From JAZKIX01 sp040384645 (GTDB taxonomy: Bacteria > Pseudomonadota > Gammaproteobacteria > Burkholderiales > Burkholderiaceae_D): a DNA stretch of 23,669 bases. The DNA lies in contig JAZKIX010000210.1 of assembly GCA_040384645.1 (NCBI GenBank), forward strand, positions 1 to 23,669. Reading direction: 5' to 3'. Within the stretch, counting starts at the first letter, position 1, and each line of letters opens with the position of its first letter. The notes beneath the pieces were generated by a model that saw nothing but the letters and a program-made list of their open reading frames with translations, ran no database searches and was not told where the DNA came from. The position numbers were made by a program, and so were the translations under genes. Shown one piece after another: positions 1 through 7,071 of this stretch.

Positions 1-260
1 TGAAACGAGCCACTGGCGATGGTGGCGCCGATATCGCGATTGCGGTGCACCACATGGGCCAGAGCTTCGACCTCGCGCCGCTGCATGCCCACTTCCTGAT
101 GCAGTGTCAGCGTGGCGGCGTCGGAAATGACCAGGTGGGTTTCAATACCGGGCGTGGCGCCCAGTTGTTGCAGCAGGCGCACGCCATACACGGCGCCCGT
201 GGCGCCGGTGATGGCGACGATGAGGCGCCGCGGACGGGCCTCAGCCGGCGTGTCAGGCAT
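1..260 (-). CDS. ubiX: Flavin prenyltransferase UbiX, N-terminal part (runs off the window)
   Basis: UbiX prenylates reduced FMN to make the cofactor of the decarboxylase UbiD, in the ubiquinone pathway. The 86 visible residues contain RRLIVAITGATGAVYGVRLL near the start (the flavoprotein P-loop-like GATGA segment), then ETHLVISDAA, REVEALA, RDIGATIASGSF, matching the family closely from its N-terminus. The ATG at 260-258 lies inside the last codons of grxD: the two genes overlap by 8 bp in an ATGCCTGA arrangement, so translation is probably coupled. The C-terminal half lies beyond base 1 and cannot be judged. No separate promoter is visible; it is read with grxD. Confidence 0.93.
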   Translation of the reverse strand, partial: MPDTPAEARPRRLIVAITGATGAVYGVRLLQQLGATPGIETHLVISDAATLTLHQEVGMQRREVEALAHVVHRNRDIGATIASGSF

Positions 261-564
261 CGAGCAGGGCTTTGAGTTCGCCCGACTCGAACATTTCGTT
301 CATGATGTCCGAGCCGCCAATGAATTCACCTTTGACATAGAGTTGGGGAATGGTTGGCCAGTTGGAATATTCCTTGATGCCCTGGCGCACATCGGCATCG
401 TCCAGCACATTGATGGTGACCAGGCTTTCAACCCCGCAAGCCTTCAAGATTTGTATCGCTTTGCCCGAGAAGCCGCATTGTGGGAATTGCGCGCTGCCCT
501 TCATGAATAACACTACCGGATTGGTGGTCACGGTTTCTTTGATCCAGCTTTGTACGTCGCTCAT
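253..564 (-). CDS. grxD: Monothiol glutaredoxin, Grx4/GrxD family
   Basis: A 103-residue CGFS-type monothiol glutaredoxin. Proteins of this family bind a [2Fe-2S] cluster with glutathione and act in iron-sulfur cluster carriage in the cytosol. The diagnostic QCGFSGKA segment places the active Cys at residue 30, followed by the family motifs NWPTIPQLYVKGEFIGG and GGSDIMNEM. The start at 564 is chosen because a GAGG ribosome site lies 8 bases upstream and the protein then begins MSDVQ like its relatives; the frame stays open to 639 but that extension is not family-like. It overlaps ubiX by 8 bp. In many Burkholderiales grxD follows prmC, whereas here prmC is about 21 kb away. Confidence 0.96.
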   Translation of the reverse strand: MSDVQSWIKETVTTNPVVLFMKGSAQFPQCGFSGKAIQILKACGVESLVTINVLDDADVRQGIKEYSNWPTIPQLYVKGEFIGGSDIMNEMFESGELKALLDA

Positions 565-683
565 AGTTGTGCCTCGGTGATTGGATGTGAAATAGAACGC
601 CATTATAAGAAAATTGGCGCGGGTGCGCTGCAAAACCAATTAGGGGACAGAGTTGTCAAAACTCGAGCCTTGACGCACCAAAT

Positions 684-908
684 TTAATGCATGCCAAGGG
701 CCTCAAAAAATGCTTTCCATTCGGTCGCGCTGATATAGCGTGCAGTAAACAAGAATAAGGCGTCATGGCTGCTGCATCCTTCCCTTGCGCGGATAGCGGC
801 ATTGACCGGTAGGCGGGCAGAGAGCAGGGTATCGAGGAATTTTTTCGAGTAATTGCAATACGTGGGCTTGCCGATTGCTGAAATCGATTCAAGGCTCAGG
901 CGGACCCC
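684..908 (-). pseudogene. C-terminal remnant of an unrecognised gene
   Basis: On the minus strand a frame opens directly after a TAA at 911-909 and runs 74 codons to a TAA at 686-684 with no usable ATG or GTG near its beginning. Its translation (for example GKPTYCNYSKKFLDTLLS, then CSSHDALFLFTARY and EWKAFFEALGMH at the end) has a normal amphipathic residue mix, better than the other frames here. It therefore reads like the tail of a gene whose 5' part has been lost. I do not recognise the family. The break coincides with a GC-rich stem-loop repeat just upstream. It could be a chance open frame, since 74 codons is short. Confidence 0.4.
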
Positions 909-925
909 TTAAACCCTCTCCCCAT

Positions 926-950
926 CCCTCTCCCGCAAACGGGCAGAGGG
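926..950. repeat. GC-rich stem-loop of a CCCTCTCCC type repeat
   Basis: CCCTCT CCCG, loop CAAA, CGGG, one unpaired C, AGAGGG: a 10-bp stem with a four-base loop and a single bulge. The preceding CCCTCTCCCCATC is a near copy of the left arm. Similar CCCTCTCCC/GGGAGAGGG palindromes are common intergenic repeats in proteobacteria. There is no T-tract, so it is a poor intrinsic terminator. It sits where the coding remnant at 684-908 is cut off. Confidence 0.55.
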
Positions 951-1000
951 GGCTAAACCCAGCGCCGCTGGCGGGCCGAATGGATGCAATAACGAAGAAA

Positions 1001-1083
1001 AATTGGGGGTATGTGCCAATTTACACACGATGCTGCACGTTTTTAAAGGGGCTTAAAATATACTGCGCCCAGTATAAATTCGC
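1001..1083 (-). repeat. Intergenic repeat family, copy 1 (divergent)
   Basis: Read on the minus strand it begins 33 bases after the tex stop codon. ATACT-N6-AGTAT (perfect arms TATACTG/CAGTATA around GGCG) starts at 1075 and is followed by ATTTT; ATACCCCC starts at 1012, exactly 63 bases further on, then AATTTTT. The middle is diverged from the other copies, but both anchors and their spacing are kept. The hairpin plus T-run could also terminate tex transcription. Confidence 0.65.
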
Positions 1084-1107
1084 TTCGTTAACGCAAAGAG
1101 CTGCCAA

Positions 1108-3465
1108 TCAAGACTTTAACTTGGCAAATGCTGCCGCCATCGTATTGCCACCCACCGCCTGACGCGGCGCACTTTGCTGTTGCTGCTGATGCTGCGCCAG
1201 ACGTTTGCCATCGTTGCGGTCAGCGCGTTGTTCTGGCTTGGCACCGGGCTGTGGCGCGCTGTCGGTCAGGCGCATGGTGAGCGCAATGCGCTTGCGCTTT
1301 TCATCGATTTCCAGCACTTTGACCTTAACCACCTGGCCGGCCTTGACCACCGTGTGCGGATCTTTGACGAAGGTATCGGAGAGCGCAGAAATATGCACCA
1401 GGCCATCTTGATGCACGCCGATATCGACAAAGGCGCCGAAGGCGGCGACGTTGGTGACCACGCCTTCCAGGATCATGTCAGGGCGCAAGTCCTTGATCTC
1501 TTCGATGCCGTCCTTGAAGGTAGCGGTAGTAAATTCTGGCCGAGGATCGCGGCCCGGCTTTTCCAATTCCTTGATGATGTCGGTAATGGTCGGCACGCCG
1601 AATTTGTCGTCGGCATATTTGGCGGGATTGAGCGATTTCAGCAAAGCACTGTCGCCGATCACGGCCTTTATTTCTTTTTTGATATCGGCCAGGATTTTTT
1701 CGACCAGCGGGTACGATTCTGGATGTACGGCAGAGCTATCGAGCGGATTGTCGCCACCCATCACGCGCAAGAATCCAGCGGCTTGCTCAAAAGTTTTATC
1801 GCCCAAACGTGGCACCGATTTCAAGCCCGCACGCGAGGTAAACGCGCCCTTGGCATCGCGATAAGTGACGATGCTCTGCGCCACGGTCGACGACAAACCC
1901 GACACCCGTGCCAGCAGTGGTGCAGACGCAGTATTGACATCGACACCGACCGCATTCACGCAATCTTCCACCACCGCATCAAGCGAACGGGCCAATTGGG
2001 TTTGACCGACATCGTGCTGGTATTGACCGACGCCAATCGACTTCGGATCAATCTTGACCAGCTCGGCCAGAGGGTCTTGCAAGCGCCGTGCAATCGAGAC
2101 TGCGCCGCGCAGCGACACATCCATATCCGGCAATTCTTTGGAAGCAAATTCAGACGCGGAATAGACCGAGGCGCCGGCTTCCGAGACCACGATCTTGGTC
2201 AGTTTTAATTCGGGCCGCAGCTTGATCAAATCAGCCGATAATTTATCGGTTTCACGCGAGGCGGTGCCGTTGCCAATCGAGATCAGCGACACATTATGTT
2301 TGGCCGCCAGTTGCGCCAGCGTATGGAGCGATCCATCCCAATCGTTGCGCGGCTGGTGCGGATAAATCACAGCGGTATCCATCACCTTGCCTGTAGCATC
2401 GACCACGGCGACTTTGACGCCGGTACGCAGACCGGGATCGAGCCCCATCGTCGCGCGCGGGCCGGCCGGTGCGGCCAGCAACAGCGCTTTCAGATTGCGT
2501 GCGAAAACATTGATCGCTTCCAGCTCGGAGCGTTCGCGCAGGGCGCCCATCAACTCGGTTTCCAGATGCATGAAACTCTTCACGCGCCAGGTCCAGCGCA
2601 CGGTGTCGAGCAGCCATTTGTCGGCCGGACGATCCAGATTTTTGATGCCAAAACAGCCTGCGATGCGGCCTTCGCAAGGGTTGTGCGGCGCATCCCATTT
2701 CGGCTTTTCTTCCTCGGTGTCGAGCCGCAAAATGACGTTCAACATCTCTTCGCGCCGGCCGCGCAGCAGCGCCAATGCGCGGTGCGAGGGAATGGTGCCG
2801 ATGGTTTCAGAATAGTTGAAATAATCGGCGAATTTTTCACCTGCATCTTCCTTGCCTTCGACCACTTTCGATTCCACCACGCCATGTTCCAGCAGGTAGT
2901 TGCGCAAGCCTTGCAACAGGGTCGCATCTTCAGCAAAACGCTCCATCAAAATCTGCCGCGCACCGTCCAGCGCCGCCTTGCTGTCAGCCACGCCCGGGTT
3001 GTCGCCGGCATCGGTCTTGAAGGCCGGTTTGAGGTATTGCTCGGCTTCGGTTTCGGGATGCAGTAACGGGTTGCCCAGCAACGCATCGGCCAGCGGCAAC
3101 AAGCCAGCTTCCAGCGCAATCTGGGCCTTGGTACGGCGTTTGACCTTGTAAGGCAGATATAAATCTTCCAGTCGCGTCTTGTCTTCGGCATGGCTTAGCA
3201 TGTCGAGCAGGACGGGGGTCATCTTGCCCTGTTCCTCGATTGAGGCAATGATCGCCTTGCGCCGATCTTCTAGCTCGCGCAAATAGCGCAACCGTTCTTC
3301 CAGCAAGCGCAGTTGGATATCGTCCAGCCCGCCGGTGGCTTCCTTGCGATAACGGGCGATAAAGGGCACGGTAGCGCCTTCATCCAGCAAGGCAATGGCG
3401 GCGGCAACTTGCACCGGTGCAGCGGCAAGTTCAAGGGCGAGGCGTTGTTCTATCGATGGCAGCAT
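1108..3465 (-). CDS. tex: Tex family RNA-binding transcription accessory protein
   Basis: A 785-residue Tex protein, the usual family length. Tex is a cytosolic nucleic-acid-binding protein associated with transcription and related to eukaryotic Spt6. In order: the N-terminal Tex helical region (VPFIARYRKEATGGLDD near residues 33-50), the YqgF/RNase H-like domain (MGLDPGLRTGVKVAVVD), the helix-hairpin-helix region (SGLSSTVAQSIVTYRDAKGA), and a C-terminal S1 domain (LEGVVTNVAAFGAFVDIG, then GLVHISAL) at about residues 655-725. After S1 comes a low-complexity, Gln-rich basic tail of about 55 residues (QHQQQQQ), which is typically variable. The ATG at 3465 gives a family-like MLPSIEQRLALEL start, although no good ribosome site precedes it. 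Long antisense frames over this gene are shadows. Confidence 0.97.
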   Translation of the reverse strand: MLPSIEQRLALELAAAPVQVAAAIALLDEGATVPFIARYRKEATGGLDDIQLRLLEERLRYLRELEDRRKAIIASIEEQGKMTPVLLDMLSHAEDKTRLEDLYLPYKVKRRTKAQIALEAGLLPLADALLGNPLLHPETEAEQYLKPAFKTDAGDNPGVADSKAALDGARQILMERFAEDATLLQGLRNYLLEHGVVESKVVEGKEDAGEKFADYFNYSETIGTIPSHRALALLRGRREEMLNVILRLDTEEEKPKWDAPHNPCEGRIAGCFGIKNLDRPADKWLLDTVRWTWRVKSFMHLETELMGALRERSELEAINVFARNLKALLLAAPAGPRATMGLDPGLRTGVKVAVVDATGKVMDTAVIYPHQPRNDWDGSLHTLAQLAAKHNVSLISIGNGTASRETDKLSADLIKLRPELKLTKIVVSEAGASVYSASEFASKELPDMDVSLRGAVSIARRLQDPLAELVKIDPKSIGVGQYQHDVGQTQLARSLDAVVEDCVNAVGVDVNTASAPLLARVSGLSSTVAQSIVTYRDAKGAFTSRAGLKSVPRLGDKTFEQAAGFLRVMGGDNPLDSSAVHPESYPLVEKILADIKKEIKAVIGDSALLKSLNPAKYADDKFGVPTITDIIKELEKPGRDPRPEFTTATFKDGIEEIKDLRPDMILEGVVTNVAAFGAFVDIGVHQDGLVHISALSDTFVKDPHTVVKAGQVVKVKVLEIDEKRKRIALTMRLTDSAPQPGAKPEQRADRNDGKRLAQHQQQQQSAPRQAVGGNTMAAAFAKLKS

Positions 3466-3585
3466 GGAGAGGTGATTGATTGAAAATTAAGGGGGTGATG
3501 ATACCGAATCAACGTGAATGCGCCAGTCTTGACAGACACAATGAATTGAAGTTGAGATGGACGATTGGCGCTTGCCTTACGCGCA

Positions 3586-3629
3586 AATAAAAAATCCAGC
3601 CTTGGGCATTGAATGAATTCAATCCAGGC
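3586..3629 (-). terminator. Putative intrinsic terminator of the ankyrin-kelch gene
   Basis: Read on the minus strand: a perfect 7-bp stem ATTGAAT/ATTCAAT with a two-base loop, extended by GCCTGG pairing imperfectly with CCAAGGC, then TGGATTTTTTATTT. The stem overlaps the gene's TGA at 3621-3619. The shape fits a terminator separating this gene from tex, although the stem is AT-rich and bulged. Confidence 0.45.
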
Positions 3630-5010
3630 ATTGCCATCTGAAGTTTTTCAAGTCCAATCGATATCGGCTGGTGTTGGCAATGTAATCTTCCTTGTCGTCG
3701 ATATCCACAATTATCTTCCCGCCCGCGATGATTATCGTTTTGTCGATCAACGTCGCCTTATGTCGGCTGATCCAGCCCGGCATATCGCCAGTGGTTTTTA
3801 CCTTTTTGATCTCAAACGTATCAATATTGAGCTTGTACACTGGCGTATGGTTGGGCTGTCGTGAGGCCGTATAGCCAAGATTGCCAATGATGTAAATAAA
3901 GTTGCCGACCAGAGTTGCGGTATGCGAATCGGTTGGCGGGAAGTCATTTTTAGGATAACTGTAGAGTCGAATACTACTGTCCGGGCCAAACACCGTTACA
4001 TCGTTATAAATACAAAAATCTGGGTCATAGAAATCCTCGTGCTGTCCCCCAATCTCAATGATTCGCCCATCTTCCATCACGGTGGTGCTACGGCCATATC
4101 GTTGGTAGCACCAGACTGGCTGACCCGCTACCGAGCCTGAATCAAAGTATTTTTCGCTGGCACGCCAAGCCGACGCGCCTGACTTTATCATCGACAGCCA
4201 GAATGAATTGTCGGTAAGCTCGGCATTGCAATTGCCAAAACGGCGATATTTCCCGGCAAGATAGACTTCCTTCGATACGTCGGGATAACCGTCACATTCA
4301 ATGCCCAGTAGCTCTGCGCGCATCTCGGTGCTGATGTTGTTGATGTCTTCGCCATAGCGCACCAGCAGCCGAACCACCGCCATATTCGTGGCAACTCGCA
4401 TCGCACTGTCTGCAACATGGTTAACCTTGTGGATATCGGCACCGCAATCGATCAGGGTTTGCACACAATCAGGCATGCCCAATTCCGCCGCTGAGATCAG
4501 TGGCGTATACAGAAAATCATCTCGTTGTTCGATATCGAAACCTTGGGCGATCAGCCATTTCAACATGGGTAGATTGTTTTTCTGGATCGCATAGGTCAGC
4601 GGCGTTTTCCCACAGCGTCCGACTGTGTGTCGGTTCGCGCCCAGTTCGAGCAGCAAGGATACTTTATCAATATCGCCCAGCAGTATCGCAATGAGGAGTG
4701 GCGTCCTTGACCAAAAATCCGGCTCATCTATATTGTTGTACTTGAAGATAGCGGCCCTGATATCGTCCAAGCTGCCAAACACCACCTTATGGACAGTCTG
4801 GGTCCATTCAAGCTGGTATTCGTGCGCTCCGGCATCGAGCAAGAGGCGAACTACGTCGAAGCGGCCGTTATTGGAGGTCACGCGCAGCGCGGACTCTTCA
4901 TTTTCTGTGATGCGATCGAGATCTTCATTCGATGCGATGAAGGCAGCAACCTGATTAAACAGGTCGGGCTCATTATCGTAAACGGTCCACAACAAGGTTC
5001 TGCTTTGCAT
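3619..5010 (-). CDS. Ankyrin repeat plus kelch-repeat protein
   Basis: A 463-residue protein joining two repeat architectures. Residues about 38-230 carry at least five ankyrin-like repeats, for example RTPLLIAILLGDIDKVSLLL, KTPLTYAIQKNNLPMLKWLI and YTPLISAAELGMPDCVQTLI. Residues about 300-463 carry three kelch-type blades with GRIIEIGG, NFIYIIGN and KTIIIAGG strands, each preceded by an R/H-rich turn (GRSTTV, SHTATLV, SRHKATLI). A linker with FWLSMIKSGASAWRAS connects them. There is no signal peptide or membrane segment, so it is probably cytosolic and a protein-binding scaffold; the partner is unknown. The gene is visibly more AT-rich than tex and the start at 5010 lacks a clear ribosome site. 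Ankyrin and kelch proteins occur near secretion effectors as immunity or accessory proteins, but nothing nearby supports that here. Confidence 0.85.
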   Translation of the reverse strand: MQSRTLLWTVYDNEPDLFNQVAAFIASNEDLDRITENEESALRVTSNNGRFDVVRLLLDAGAHEYQLEWTQTVHKVVFGSLDDIRAAIFKYNNIDEPDFWSRTPLLIAILLGDIDKVSLLLELGANRHTVGRCGKTPLTYAIQKNNLPMLKWLIAQGFDIEQRDDFLYTPLISAAELGMPDCVQTLIDCGADIHKVNHVADSAMRVATNMAVVRLLVRYGEDINNISTEMRAELLGIECDGYPDVSKEVYLAGKYRRFGNCNAELTDNSFWLSMIKSGASAWRASEKYFDSGSVAGQPVWCYQRYGRSTTVMEDGRIIEIGGQHEDFYDPDFCIYNDVTVFGPDSSIRLYSYPKNDFPPTDSHTATLVGNFIYIIGNLGYTASRQPNHTPVYKLNIDTFEIKKVKTTGDMPGWISRHKATLIDKTIIIAGGKIIVDIDDKEDYIANTSRYRLDLKNFRWQCLD

Positions 5011-5059
5011 TGGTTATCTAAATTTTTTGAGTTCGACATTATCCTCGGATATCTAGGGA

Positions 5060-5329
5060 CTACTCATCGTACTTTTGCATGGTACGCAGTGCATCCGGCG
5101 CCTGCCGATCTAATGACTGGCGAAAATGAACACAGCCTTGTATGAATTGCGGCCAGGCCGGCACTACCGGCAGCGGATCTGTCTGCTCCGGTAACAACCC
5201 CCATAAAGCAGGGTGAAACCAGCACAGCGCATGGCCGCTGCTGTCGCGGTGGGCGCGGATGCCATTGCGCAAGCGGACGATTTCAGCGATGAGTTGTTCG
5301 CGTGTCAGCTGGTCAAGGTCGGTATCCAT
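5060..5329 (-). CDS. Small protein of unknown function
   Basis: An 89-residue protein starting MDTDLDQLTREQLIAEIVRL. The start at 5329 is fixed by a strong GGAGGAA ribosome site 4 bases upstream; an earlier in-frame ATG at 5368 has none. The N-terminal third is a leucine-rich amphipathic helix (LDQLTREQLIAEIVRLRNGI) that could form a short coiled coil. The rest is rich in His, Trp and Pro (HALCWFHPALWGLLPEQTDP), which suggests a compact conserved domain. I have the impression of similar small hypothetical proteins in other bacteria but cannot name a family. It lies between the ankyrin-kelch gene and a hydrolase on the same strand, about 50 bp from each. Confidence 0.8.
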   Translation of the reverse strand: MDTDLDQLTREQLIAEIVRLRNGIRAHRDSSGHALCWFHPALWGLLPEQTDPLPVVPAWPQFIQGCVHFRQSLDRQAPDALRTMQKYDE

Positions 5330-5381
5330 AAGTTCCTCCGGCGTGCATTGCAGCACATGATGTGGCAAATTTTAGGCCACT

Positions 5382-6089
5382 TCAAGCCTGCAATGATGTC
5401 AACCAACCGCGCAAAGCGGTGGAGACAGCGGCGGCTTGGTCGAGGGCCGATAGATGGCCCGCATTGTCGATCACTTTCAATTCTGCGGTAGCGATGCCAG
5501 CGACTATTTCCTCATGGATTTCCACTGGTGTAATGCGGTCTTCGCGGCCGCATAAAACCAGCGTCGGGCAGGTGATTTGGCTCAGGTACGGGCGGCTGTC
5601 CTTGCGTCCGATGATGGCGGTTTGCTGGCGCTGGAACACTTCTTTGCCGAGATCGAGCCCCATCGCCATGATGTTGTCGACAATCGTTTTGTCATTCAGG
5701 TGCGACGGATGAATCAGCTTGGGCAGCAAGTTGTCGAGTACGGCCTGGAAATCGGTATCGGCCAGCGCCATGGCGTCGCGCCGGCCGGCGGTGCTTTCGG
5801 GTGTGTCAGGCCGCGCCGAAGTATCGAGCAGCGCCAGCGCCAACACGCGCTGCGGCGCCTGGCGCATGATTTCGAGCGCGACGTAGCCGCCCATTGACAA
5901 TCCCGCCAGCGCAAATTGGCCTTCCGGCGCATGTGCCAACACCAGCGAAGCCAGTGCCGAGATGCTATCGGCTTGTGTCAAGTCGCCGACCTGACAATCG
6001 GCCAAGTCGGATACAGCATCAATTTGTTGTTGCCATAGGCGGGCATCGTTCAACAATCCGGGCAGGAAAATCAAAGCGGGCTTTTTCAT
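5382..6089 (-). CDS. Alpha/beta-fold hydrolase
   Basis: A 235-residue cytosolic alpha/beta hydrolase. The strand-turn ALIFLPGLLNDARLW carries the oxyanion region, GLSMGG is the nucleophile elbow with Ser65, GREDRITP supplies the acid (Asp184) and DNAGHLS the catalytic His212, so the triad is complete and correctly spaced. The substrate cannot be read from sequence: the family covers esterases, lactonases such as 3-oxoadipate enol-lactonase, and haloperoxidase-like enzymes. No pathway genes are beside it; its neighbours are a small unknown protein and a GNAT acetyltransferase on the same strand. The start ATG at 6089 gives the usual MKKPALIFLPG beginning. Confidence 0.9.
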   Translation of the reverse strand: MKKPALIFLPGLLNDARLWQQQIDAVSDLADCQVGDLTQADSISALASLVLAHAPEGQFALAGLSMGGYVALEIMRQAPQRVLALALLDTSARPDTPESTAGRRDAMALADTDFQAVLDNLLPKLIHPSHLNDKTIVDNIMAMGLDLGKEVFQRQQTAIIGRKDSRPYLSQITCPTLVLCGREDRITPVEIHEEIVAGIATAELKVIDNAGHLSALDQAAAVSTALRGWLTSLQA

Positions 6090-6172
6090 AATGGCAAACC
6101 TTTCAAAGGGGTGGTGCGATGGGAAAGATAGGACAGCTTAGCAAAGGCTGATCGGCGCCTCTGTGCTCTACG

Positions 6173-6673
6173 TCACATATGACCGAGCCAAAGCGCCATT
6201 GAAAGGTGGTTTTCATAACGCTGGCCGATTTTGACCGAATTGACGTGCCTGCCTTCATGCACAAAGCCCATTTTTTCATACAGGGCAATGGCGCGGGCAT
6301 TTTTTTCGCGCACTGTGAGCTCGATTCGTTCGATGCCGGTGGCGCGTGCCTTGGCGATAGTTGCTTCAAGTAATGTGCGGCCCAGACCGCGACCCCGGTG
6401 CGGCGCCACGATGCCCATGCCGAGCGTGCCGGCGTGGGTAAATACAGGCCGTTGGCTGGCCGCGATATCGCACCAGCCGACCACCCGTCCTTCACGCAGC
6501 GCGACAAATTGCGGTCGGCCGTGCTCGATATTGTGCAGCACGAAATCACGGGTATTGTCGAGTGGCGGCGCTTCTAAAAAAGCCAGGTAATCGTGTTCGC
6601 GCGCGACGCTGTCGAGCGCTTGGTGGAAGTCGGCGATATGCGCTTCGGTCATCGGTACGACGTGATAATTCAT
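6173..6673 (-). CDS. GNAT family N-acetyltransferase
   Basis: A 166-residue single-domain GNAT enzyme, which moves an acetyl group from acetyl-CoA to an amine. The acetyl-CoA pyrophosphate-binding loop is HRGRGLGRTLLE (R-x-x-G-x-G/A form), preceded by the beta-4 strand LGMGIVAP and followed by IELTVREKNARAIALYEKMGF, the typical motif B with NARAIALYEKMGF. The start at 6673 has an AGGA ribosome site. The acceptor is unknown; RimI-like or small-molecule acetylation are both possible. It is the first gene of a minus-strand series, with the hydrolase 83 bp downstream. Confidence 0.9.
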   Translation of the reverse strand: MNYHVVPMTEAHIADFHQALDSVAREHDYLAFLEAPPLDNTRDFVLHNIEHGRPQFVALREGRVVGWCDIAASQRPVFTHAGTLGMGIVAPHRGRGLGRTLLEATIAKARATGIERIELTVREKNARAIALYEKMGFVHEGRHVNSVKIGQRYENHLSMALWLGHM

Positions 6674-7071
6674 GGATGGTCCTGATCAGCGCGAAGTTTG
6701 ATATGGGTCAAACAGCGGTGTTTTGCTTGCATGCGATGGCGGGATGCGCTCGATTTCATGCGATGGAAATGGGTAGCAGGCGCTGGCTTGAAGTCATTTT
6801 TGGCTATTTTCAAGAAAAATATACTGGATGGTGTATTTTATTTAAGTCAATAGAGGTCTGCGGAATAGCCGGTATTTATGCTTATACTCCCCACTATTTT
6901 CATAATATTGGGAGCGCGGCAGGTGGTTTTGCACGGTGTCGCAATCACATCCCTGTCCCCTGGCGCCGGCGAGTCATGCGCTGCACCGGCGTCGCCCCGA
7001 TCATCGATAATAAAGGACTTTGGCGGTTTCCAGACGGCTTCAATACAAGCCGCACACACTTCAGCGACCTC
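6674..7071. other. Divergent intergenic region, GNAT / SNF2 helicase
   Basis: Just under 400 bp between divergent genes, so promoters for both must lie here. It holds repeat copy 2 (6815-6900), a 10-bp direct repeat CATGCGATGG (6731-6740 and again about 30 bp later) and a small inverted repeat TTTGA/TCAAA near 6697-6712. The helicase frame stays open through this region, but the translation there is not family-like. No convincing -35/-10 pair was identified. Confidence 0.5.
6815..6900 (+). repeat. Intergenic repeat family, copy 2
   Basis: ATAC-N8-GTAT starts at 6821 with extended arms AAAATATAC/GTGTATTTT (one mismatch), followed by ATTT, CAATAGAGGTCTGCGG, GGTATTTAT, and ATACTCCCC starting at 6884, exactly 63 bases after the first ATAC. 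It aligns without gaps to copies 3 and 4. Unlike the other copies, it does not lie behind a gene on its own strand; it is upstream of the helicase. Confidence 0.75.

Larger units (their letters stand above)
565..1107. other. Gene-poor interval between grxD and tex
   Basis: About 540 bp with no intact gene. It holds a start-less coding remnant (684-908), a GC-rich stem-loop (926-950) and one copy of the window's intergenic repeat (1001-1083). The short tract TTAGGGGACAGAG at 641-653 resembles sequence often seen at edges of small mobile or REP-type elements, but this is only a resemblance. The promoter for grxD must lie here if the gene is no longer cotranscribed with prmC; no convincing -35/-10 pair was identified. 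Confidence 0.6.

Noticed and set aside
656..892. 78-codon minus-strand frame with an ATG in the grxD-tex interval
   Set aside because: The frame at 684-908, shifted relative to it, has a much more protein-like translation; this one is rich in Ser/Arg/Pro and looks like a shadow.
1174..2208. Long plus-strand open frame (344 codons) antisense to tex, with others at 2296-3066 and 1451-1864
   Set aside because: These are shadows of the tex coding sequence in a GC-rich genome; the translations have no family motifs, whereas tex matches over its full length.
3475..3600. Possible fifth copy of the intergenic repeat (CACCCCCTTAATTTT before tex, minus strand)
   Set aside because: It lacks the ATAC-N8-GTAT hairpin and the second box is not ATACCCCC; similarity is limited to a C-run and AT-rich flank.
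6562..7071. N-terminal extension of the SNF2 protein (frame open from 6562)
   Set aside because: The extension crosses an intergenic repeat and overlaps the divergent GNAT gene; relatives start at MQFTL-like sequence, matching 7072.
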